Source: Silene conica (taxonomy: Eukaryota; Streptophyta; Magnoliopsida; Caryophyllales; Caryophyllaceae). From it: DNA of 64,000 nt. Below are positions 55,220-64,000 of the stretch, one piece after another. The notes under the pieces are model-generated. The model saw only the letters and a program-made list of their open reading frames with translations, did not search any database and was not told the DNA's origin. The position numbers and the translations under genes were made by a program. The stretch spans positions 81,032,861 to 81,096,860 of the forward strand of contig CM055316.2 of NCBI GenBank assembly GCA_029255685.2. The letters run 5' to 3'. Each line of letters starts with the position of its first letter. The stretch's first letter is position 1.

Positions 55220-56650
55220 TAGGGGGACACTGTCCTCCGAAAATTACTCATTCCACAGGCAGGGCTACCTTTCGGGGTCAGAGTCTGGTTTCTTGTCTTG
55301 GCTTGTTTGTTCGGATGATCTCCTTTTGCCAAATCGGTCCAACAGATGTGAAAGATAGACTTTCGTCCTTGTCTATTAATTCTCTATTGGGTTTAGCTCC
55401 CCATCGAGCTCCTTCTGCTCCCGGCCTGTCCCCTCTTCCTTGGGTTCCATACTCGTACTAGCCTAGACAGTAAAAGTACTTTTTTACATAGTTAATAAGA
55501 AGGGATTTGCTTGCATAACTCAAGGATCCGTGAGACTAATGAATAATTGTTGCATTTAACTAGTCCAAAAGGGGTTGTTGATACATATCATTAGCAATTC
55601 GAGGAGCCCTAAATAGCAAAATGGGAACTCTCCCTCGCTGAATCTTGTGGCAGCCAAGAAGAGATCGTTAACATCATCTCACTCCACCAAAATACTAGCG
55701 CGTTTTAGTGGGGTTAGCTTGTAGCCCAAACAGCTCAGCAAACTCCAATGAAAACTAGGAGATCATCAGCAAACACCAGGTGAGAGATTTATCTGGACGT
55801 ATTTAAGATGATATGAGAACCCGTCATGCACTCATGCCTAAGAAGTCCTCTTAGCAATCTCGACAACAATTCCAAACAAATGACAAAGAGATAGCACGAA
55901 AGAGGATCCCCTTGTCTAAATCCCCTTTTTCGCAGAAAAGTACCCTTCAGTACCCCCATTGATTTGCAAAGAAAAGTAGGGCGTTGAGTTACGATATCCT
56001 GAAGAAATTCCCAATTAACTGAGTCAAATGCCTTTCTTACGTCAATTTTCAACAAACATCTTGCTGTAGTAAGGTAGGCTCTTATATATTAGCAAATCTA
56101 TTCTAGGATCGTTTTTCCGTGTTTATTGATAAAATATAACCACTTTTTGATAAATATTAACCATTTTTGTAAATAGTGACCACCTCAGAAAAAAAATGAT
56201 TTTTAATCATAAAAGCAGTCACTATTTACCAAAAATGGTCGCTATTATCAAAAATAGTCGTAATTTTTAGGTGGCACGCATGTGAGACGGTTGCATAGTA
56301 GAATTTGGGCTAACATATCTAGAAGCCACTTCATGGGTCATCAATCATCATTGTAAAACATAAACTAATTGAACATAGAGAACAGGTGTTTTGTTTGTGA
56401 CGCGTACTATCCGTAACAAGCTAAAAATATATACTTCCCCCTCACAAGAAAGCAAGCGGGAGGGCAGGTGGGGAAATGAAGCACTCGTGAATGTCGCCAT
56501 TTGCACATTGTGAGAGGGACAATATCCGTTTTCAGCATGTGACGGATAATACGGATAATAACGCCTTCAATGACAATTTGTGACCACCAATTCTATAAAA
56601 CATAATTAAAAATTTTCAAGGACAATGCTATTTCTGTGCCTTAATTCCTT
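55220..56650. other. 3' flank of KCR copy D with a LINE fragment
   Basis: No host gene. At 55789-56055 a minus-strand LINE reverse transcriptase piece is visible: MLKIDVRKAFDSVNWEFLQD, then LKGTFLRKRGFRQGDPLS and YLFVICLELLSRLL, with the block between them shortened. A scrap of the same LINE lies near 44560-44620 in the flank of copy B. 56120-56270 holds the AAAGTGACCACTTT-like dispersed words; 56390-56590 holds a copy of the CGTCACAAG repeat. Confidence 0.6.
55789..56055 (-). mobile_element. LINE reverse transcriptase fragment
   Basis: About 89 codons with RT fingers/palm motifs (DVRKAFDSVNWEFL; RGFRQGDPLSCYLFVICLE). It lacks both ends and the catalytic YxDD motif, so it is a dead fragment. 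Confidence 0.85.
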
Positions 56651-58351
56651 CTAATTCCTTTTCTTTCGCAAATTGAGGAATTCTCTGAAAAGAAACCAAT
56701 TCATCACGGATTCCGGGACTAAACTCACAAGACACCATTGGAGAGCATGAGTCCAGTAAGGAACACAGAGGAATTCAAACCCAATCCATCGTATACTCGC
56801 TCTGCTGTACTGTTCCGGTGATGGAGTTAAGAAGCGCGATAAATCTAATAATGCCATCTTCGTTGCTACCACTACAGATGCCATCTTCGTTTCAACCAGC
56901 AATGGTATCTGAGAAAGAAAAAAAGTAACAAAATGATATTCCATACCCAAAAACAAATAAACTTAACTCTGTTGAACAAAATTTGAAATGATTTTGATAC
57001 GTTACCTGACATTGTACATCAATTCCATACTGCTGATACTCGACACTTAGGCTTCTTGAAAACATTGCGACATACCTGAACATAATTAAAAACACGAGTG
57101 CATGACAATCTTTAATAGAAATGTTGCATCTATATTCACCATCAAAGAATTCTCAACGCGCGACTGCCTTTATCTTCCCAGATAAATCGGGCAAATGCAA
57201 ACATTTTGCGATAAAAAAACAGACCACCTTAGGAAGATTAAATGTAAATGATTTTTATCTAGTAAACAAAAGGCTCGAACTTTCAAAATGAAAACGGACG
57301 ACTCTAAATACTAGTAAACAAGAAAAAAATTCGACTAAAAACATAAGTTTTCTAATATTCAGCTGGGACGACTGTCCCTGCTAGCCCCCGGTTGGATCCG
57401 CCACTATCATCACTAAGAGAGTAAATGCACCAAATAAGTCAACCAATAATGAGAGGAAGATAATAAATCTTGAAGTGAGACTTGATTCACACATTCCTTA
57501 TCCTAGATCTAATACCATGTACATAATTTCAGTAACACGTATCTAAGATTCAACTAAAAACACGTATCAAGTCTTACTTCAGATGAATAAAATGTGATTA
57601 TTTTACGATAAAATATAAATTCCAAATAAAAAGTTACCACCAATTTGGTTTAATTATAAAATTCACATTTTTCTCGAAACTATTTACTTACCCTTTAGTA
57701 GCAGCATACAGGGCAAAGAACGGATAAGAAGGAACTGCACAAGTCGACCCAGATCCAATATTAACGATAGCACCCTTTTTCTTCTTCAACATACCAGGAA
57801 GAACCGCTTTAGTAACCCAAGTAAAACTATTCAAATTAACATTAATCAAATCATTAATTTCTTCAATGTCAACTTCATGAAAAAAACTTTGGCTTTGAAG
57901 TTATCATACCCACATTATTAACCAAAACACCAACATCTAATCCTTGAATTCCCTCCTTAATTATAACTTCAACTTCTTCCTCAACAATCTTCGCAAAATC
58001 GATGACAATAATCTTAGTCTCGATGTTTTCTTTGCCATGTTTCTCCTTAATCTCATTTGAAATGGCTTCGAGTTTAAGTTGGTTTCGACCAACTAAGATT
58101 AAGTTAACACCGTTTGAAGCGAGATCATAAGCGAGAGCTTTTCCGATACCATCAGTGCAACCAGTGATTAGAGCCCATGAACCATAGTTGGTTAGTTTCT
58201 TGGGTGATCTAATGAACATTAAATAAACCCATTTTGTAAATTTTAAGAATTGTTTTGTAAAAGAGATGAATCCAATCATGCAAATTGTTAATAGTATATG
58301 TTTTTGTAAATCTGTTAGTGATGTTGCCATTGGAAAATGAAATTTGTCCAA
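56651..58351 (-). pseudogene. KCR-like copy D, frameshifted
   Basis: Same three-exon layout: exon 1 about 58351-57692, exon 2 57075-57006, exon 3 56908-56651. Exon 1 has one extra A in a run (GAAAAAAAC near 57881-57888, where copies A-C have six A), which breaks the frame after GMITSKPKFF, before the catalytic YxxxK. The upstream ATG used by the other copies is ACG here, so the first ATG is at 58330 (MATSL). Exons 2 and 3 remain open and end LRKKRN, and splice sites are kept, so inactivation looks recent. Intron 1 is only about 616 bp, free of the insertions seen in A, B and C. An assembly or sequencing error in the A-run is the main alternative. Confidence 0.82.
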
Positions 58352-60445
58352 TTTCTGCGTTGAACTTAGGATTTAACGTAAAAAGGGTCCACATATTTCA
58401 GCAATAATTGAAGGATTTGTTAAAATAATAGCCGGTCTTACTTGTGACGGGCTAGTATGCAATTAGAGGATTATACAACCAGATGTATACATCTGGTAGA
58501 ATAGATTTCGAGCTTTATAACAAAGAACTTGAGCTTATGTATATATTTTACGAGCTTTTTGGAAAAGAATCTGAGCGTCCTTATAAAAAAATTTGTGAAT
58601 AAAAACATTATATTGAAACTCAAAAAACATACATATAAAACCCAAACTTTTTAATTTTAACACTAAAAAATTAAAGTACAAGAAAAAATTGTTAAAAGCT
58701 CGAAAAGAATTACATCTAAGCTCGTTTAGATTTGTGTTAGATGTACGATGCTCATATACATCTGCATGTATAATCCTATTTGTGGCTAGCATGACTTCTC
58801 ATAAAAAGGGAAAGCGGACAAGTGGGGCATCCGGCATTTGTAAACGTAACTAAAGTATCCCATAATTTAGTTACTACGGAGTATATAATTTCTCCATGAT
58901 AACTACAGCAAGTGTTACTGTCATATATCCGTCATAATTTTACGATGGGTTAAATAATACTCATGTAGGTAGATAAGACAAAACAGTTTACTACTCCCAA
59001 TATACTTTGCTCCCACGTTGATATATTTGACCCGCTGCAAACTTACGACGAATATGTCCGTCCCAAATGAAAATATTTGTAATAACTATGCATGGTTGTA
59101 CTAGATGCATTCATTATTTTTCCCAAGAGATCCGGAGAGAATCTCGTGGAAACATTGAAAACGAGTGATTTGAACACGTGACTTATTATCCACTGACATC
59201 TCTTTCTCGGCATAAATAAATAAAACTATATATCCAGATGTATATGAGAATCGTGCCTTTAATACAAATCTAATTGAGCTACAATTTTTTTAACTTTTAA
59301 CAATTTTGTCTTCCACTATAATTTTTTAGTGTTAAAACTAAAATCTATGAATTTTATATGTATTATTTTTTAGTTTCAATATATGTCGTGTTTCAATATA
59401 TACAGATACATAACTTTGGAGATTGATGAACTAAAAGACGCTCTAATGAGCATGTCTTTGAAGAAAGATGCATTGAATCAAATGAACGAGGATTTACGGG
59501 AGTGTTTTGAAGCATTTTGGAATGGAATTAGGTACTAATGGATTCTAACTTCAACCCAACCTCTTGGAAATCGAAATCCCATACCCACCTCTCGCCCAAA
59601 TTTCTAACTTCATTCCACCCAACACAATATTATTCTCATTCCTGAATAAAATCAAATAACTTTAATATGTACGGAGTTCTAACTTCTTACCTTTTTAGAA
59701 TTAGAAATAGGGAAAACACAGAATAAAGCAAAAGTTAACTGTGGATCCTCAGTCCCGTTTGGTGTCCCATTACGTGTCTCACTAGTGAGACAGAGGATCG
59801 TCACTAAATACGGAGTACAATGTACCAATCAGACGACTTTCCATTCCATGTTTGGCTAAAAAGTTCATGAAAGCTTAAGATCCGACCAACAACCAAACAG
59901 GTATCTCTCCTCCAATGCTTAGGGAAGAACAAAACCTAAATTAGATCTTGAATTTACCAACAAAGGAAGAAATGGCAGCATATATACAGTAGAAAACTAG
60001 AAATGGTGGCAGCAGGACGACAACTGGGAAAGGTTGGGTGTAGCCGTGTGGGTGTTGCATCGGTTTCAAAGGTTTTGTCTATGGTAGGTCAATTTTGAAG
60101 GATAGCGCCATGACAAGCTAAAGACAGCCACCTCAGCAATTAAGGAGCAGAAGAAACGGGAATGTCACCAAATGTAGCGGAAGTACTACGTAAAAAAATG
60201 AAAAAAAATGACTGGTGCATGTCGAAAAACCAATTAACAATCAACACAGTGCAAAAATTTCTGGTGAAAACTTCAACGCTTGGGACAAAATATTAGAAGT
60301 ACCAAGTACTAACTCGGATTACAAAATGTTCCGACTAAGATGACATTTCTCAAACTAAAGAAGAGGTCCAAACAAAATAAAAAGAGTAAATGTAGGTAGA
60401 AAACCAAATAAAACACCTGAGTGTTTATATTTCTACAGTCTTTGC
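58352..60445. other. gene-poor spacer
   Basis: No gene recognised. Contains AT-rich dispersed sequence with CCAGATGTATAC and GAGCTTATGTATATATTT words (58470-58760 and, inverted in part, 59215-59400). The stretch 59500-60440 has no clear feature except the probable 3' UTR of the eS8 exons next to 60446. Confidence 0.4.
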
Positions 60446-61283
<838 letters not shown>

Positions 61284-61954
61284 CTATGAGCAACAACATA
61301 TCAGGATTAGCAATTTTTCACAGATGAATAACAAAGAATATCCCTCGACAATCATGGAAAACTAATCTACAAGACAGGGGCGGACCCAGAACTTTTTGTA
61401 TGATGTAGCAATTTGACATACTGTTATTTACAACATTCGACATACAAATACCATAAATTTATATGTAGGTGCTACAAGATAAGAATTCCACAAACTGATT
61501 ACAAGAACCATATTATGTGTTGAGTAAGAGTCGGCGGCGGAAATAAAAATATAACCACAACAAGAATACAAACATGAACATATATATATAGTTTAACTTC
61601 ACTTTTTACCCAACTAATATCGACATTTCCATCAGTAACAGCATCATTCTCAAAGGAAAAAAAAATGAACAATCTGCTGAGCAACGAGAGGAAAGCATAC
61701 AAAATTATTGACATGTTTATCATAAGATACAAAATGATCTGGTTAAGTACAGTATGCTTTTGTATGGCATAATCAAGCTATACTGGACTAACTCACTCGC
61801 TATCGACATGTTTATCATAAGATACATGTATCCAGACGACAAACAAACAAAAGGCGCTACCTTTTATGTCACTTGAAGGATGCAAAGACTACTAGCTAGC
61901 GCTAGTTGCGAGCAATGGTTGGCGACTGATTCCTGTCGCCTAAATTGGTCGCCC
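61284..61954. other. region between eS8 exon and NLR
   Basis: Non-coding. A hAT-type end CAGGGGCGGACCCAGAA starts at about 61376; its partner end was not found. The part next to 61955 is the NLR 3' region. Confidence 0.45.
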
Positions 61955-64000
61955 TTACTCAAAGGAAACAATGGGAAGGTGTTGAATTAGTGGCCAATCT
62001 TCGCCATCTGGCTGCTGACATCTTTTCTCGAGGTCTGGACAATCATATATATATATTCTAAGCTTTTGTAGAGATGTCAATTTCGCACAGCGACTAATCT
62101 CAAGACTCTGAAGCTCTGTCAAATCTGAGAGATTTGTAATGGTTAGATGCTGAAGCGTACTTAAACAACTGATCCAATCAGGAAGTATCTTCAGTTTATG
62201 AATGAGTGATAAATGCAAGGACTCCAATAACAACTCCTCGTCTTGAGTAGCAACTGCTGGTTCGTCCTCATGGTAATCAAAGCAGAACGAGATTGACGTC
62301 AACTGTTTCTTTCCTTTTAATTTGGCAGCCTCGGCTTCAACCACAGCGTTTGTACGCCATCTGCTGTATTCAATTTCTAAACCACCCCTGAGATTTAAGT
62401 CAGCCAGTGCATCTAAACCGTTGATCTCCCCGACTATAAATCTATTCAACTCCCTGAGAGATTTCATGTTTCCGATACGAGGAGGTAAATCAGTAAAAGG
62501 GCATTCCTCAATTCCAAGGTGCCTGAGGTTCACCAATTTAGTAAAACCTCTAGGCAATTCTTTAAGGTTGTCACAATGATCTACATTTAGTGTTTTCAGG
62601 TTATATAACCTTGTGATGGCATCAGGGAGAATTTTGATACGACTATACGAGAAATTTAGGTACCTTAAATGCCTCAATCTCCCTATTGAACCTGGCACTC
62701 TCTCGATAGCAAAGCAATCCAGAACACGCAAGGATCTAAACCGTGTGATCGATTTTTCAAATGTTGTGCAATACCCACTGAACAGCAAAGACCTCATGTT
62801 TTTTGCAGCAAGTAAGGATTGCGCGGTTTGGGCTAAATTTTCTGTGTAACCAAGACTAACGTGCACAAGTCGATTAAGAAATCGAGCTTCAGACACATCC
62901 GCTTTAAAGATCTCATAACCAGCAATATTTTGGGCCAAATCATGGACTAAGTCGTGCATTTTGCAGCGTATAGCATCACTGGTATCATTTCCGTCTACAT
63001 CCTGAAAGAAATTCATCCTTAACAACTCAAGAAAGTACTGATCCCCGACATCCTCCATGCCAAGACTTTCCGCTGTTGGCTCAACATATCCTTGAGCCAT
63101 CCACAATCGAACAAGTTCAGTGCTCTCAAATTCATAGTCCTTCGGAAATAAAGCACAATAAGCAAAGCACTGTTTCAATGCAGGTGGTAAGTAATCATAA
63201 CTTAGCTTCAACACGGGCATGATATCGTGCAGATCTATAAGCTTTGCCTTCGTAAGCTGAGCATCCCTAAATAGTTCCCACTCTTTCTCAGTTTGTTTCG
63301 AGTACAGAACGCTTCCAACAACCCTGATAGCCAACGGAACGTTGCCACAATTTTTAACGATCTCACTCCCAATTCGCACCAAATTAGGATTACTCTCTTC
63401 ACAACCCTTTTTAAAAGCTAACATCTTGAAAAGATTCCACGACTCTTCTGGTGTTAGAAGTCCCAATTTATAGGCTTCAGGAACAGTTCCTGCTACAATG
63501 GTTGCAACCACATCAGATCGCGTAGTTACAATAACTTTACTTCCGCGATTACCACATTGCAACAAGCTCAACAGATCCAGCCACCTATCGCGACTTTCAT
63601 CCCATATATCATCCAGCACAAGCAGAAATTTCTTACCCGTAACTGCTGCTCTAATTTGTGACTGAACTCGTTCCCTTGAAACACCCTGACAACTCGTTTC
63701 AGTCAAGGAGCTCAAAAATTTTCCTAAAACTTCATTCTGATCATTCATTTCAGGTACACAAGCCCATCTAGCAAGATCAAAATGCTCTTTAACCCTTTCG
63801 TCGTTAAAAACCAGTTGGGCAAGAGTTGTTTTCCCTAAACCGCCAAAACCTACAATGGGTATCGCAGTAACACTCTGTTCCGCGTATTTTGGATCAAAAA
63901 GCATATCAAGGATGTTGTTTTTGTCAGTTCTCCTACCAATGATACTTTCTGCCTGAACAAAAGAGATTGTTTCTCGCTGTACTACCAAACGGCTAATCGG
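61955..64000 (-). CDS. CC-NBS-LRR (RGA-type) resistance protein, 5' end outside the window
   Basis: An intracellular immune receptor. The frame is open from the stop at 61955 to the window edge (about 681 codons), so the start and the N-terminal coiled-coil part are missing. The NB-ARC domain is complete in its motifs: P-loop GFGGLGKTTLAQ, kinase 2 KKFLLVLDDIWDE (the Trp after DDI marks the CNL class), RNBS-B GSKVIVTTRS, GLPL-type GNVPLAIRVVGS, and MHD in KMHDLVHDLA. The LRR region is short, roughly ten repeats such as LRVLDC, LRHLRYLNFSYSRI and LYNLKTLNVDHCDNL. It ends with the CPDLEKRCQQPDGEDWPLIQ-type block and IVSFE, common at the C-termini of RGA2-like proteins. The LRR is shorter than in typical RGA proteins (about 900-1200 residues), so internal loss of repeats is possible. 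Confidence 0.93.
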   Translation of the reverse strand, partial: PISRLVVQRETISFVQAESIIGRRTDKNNILDMLFDPKYAEQSVTAIPIVGFGGLGKTTLAQLVFNDERVKEHFDLARWACVPEMNDQNEVLGKFLSSLTETSCQGVSRERVQSQIRAAVTGKKFLLVLDDIWDESRDRWLDLLSLLQCGNRGSKVIVTTRSDVVATIVAGTVPEAYKLGLLTPEESWNLFKMLAFKKGCEESNPNLVRIGSEIVKNCGNVPLAIRVVGSVLYSKQTEKEWELFRDAQLTKAKLIDLHDIMPVLKLSYDYLPPALKQCFAYCALFPKDYEFESTELVRLWMAQGYVEPTAESLGMEDVGDQYFLELLRMNFFQDVDGNDTSDAIRCKMHDLVHDLAQNIAGYEIFKADVSEARFLNRLVHVSLGYTENLAQTAQSLLAAKNMRSLLFSGYCTTFEKSITRFRSLRVLDCFAIERVPGSIGRLRHLRYLNFSYSRIKILPDAITRLYNLKTLNVDHCDNLKELPRGFTKLVNLRHLGIEECPFTDLPPRIGNMKSLRELNRFIVGEINGLDALADLNLRGGLEIEYSRWRTNAVVEAEAAKLKGKKQLTSISFCFDYHEDEPAVATQDEELLLESLHLSLIHKLKILPDWISCLSTLQHLTITNLSDLTELQSLEISRCAKLTSLQKLRIYIYDCPDLEKRCQQPDGEDWPLIQHLPIVSFE

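Noticed and set aside
55159-55461. 100-codon frame starting with an SVSVSV stretch
   Set aside because: It arises from the GTGTCC repeats of the hAT-like element and duplicated flank, with no known domain.
62322-62849. Plus-strand frames opposite the NLR
   Set aside because: Antisense shadows of the LRR coding sequence.

Overview
The window is nuclear DNA of a flowering plant, most likely a eudicot. The genes have GT-AG introns, are AT-rich between exons, and encode plant families: a group I WRKY factor, a WNK kinase, a plastid ATP synthase gamma subunit, an RGA-type NLR, KCR reductases, and two tRNA genes including the intron-containing elongator tRNA-Met. Transposons are typical of plants (Stowaway and Tourist MITEs, hAT, MULE, Helitron, LINE, SINE, tiny LTR elements). 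I cannot name the species.

Layout. 0-8.2 kb: a complete six-exon WRKY20-like gene on the minus strand, with several short tandem duplications in its introns. 8.6-16.3 kb: a transposon zone with a TIR element, a LINE holding a hAT element that itself holds a MITE-like minisatellite element, then a ~320 bp satellite-like array. 16.37-18.63 kb: a Pack-MULE carrying fragments of a GNOM-type ARF-GEF gene and an unknown ORF. 19.7-21.1 kb: a WNK11-like kinase. 22.3 kb: tRNA-Arg(CCT). 23.1-24.2 kb: an intronless ATPC2-like gamma subunit without the redox cysteines. 25.5-26.7 kb: a C2-domain protein. 31.9-32.6 kb: a SEN2-type tRNA-splicing endonuclease subunit, followed 1 kb later by the intron-containing tRNA-Met that such an enzyme would process.

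34.4-58.4 kb is a four-copy tandem array of very-long-chain 3-oxoacyl-CoA reductase (KCR-like) genes on the minus strand, interrupted by a Helitron (38.35-41.92 kb) carrying pieces of FAR, MAP65 and KRP genes. The three upstream copies (by coordinate) have open frames; the fourth has a frameshift. Each copy's intron 1 has its own transposon history. In copy C a hAT element landed on the 3' splice site of intron 2, and its target duplication kept an acceptor AG.

60.4-64.0 kb: the last two exons of ribosomal protein eS8 and a CNL-type resistance gene whose 5' end lies outside the window.

There is no operon-like organisation. The best leads are the KCR array with its dated insertions, the splice-site insertion, the multi-gene Helitron, the Pack-MULE, and the cysteine-less gamma subunit. 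I found no clearly new molecular system. All identifications come from reading motifs; no database search was made.
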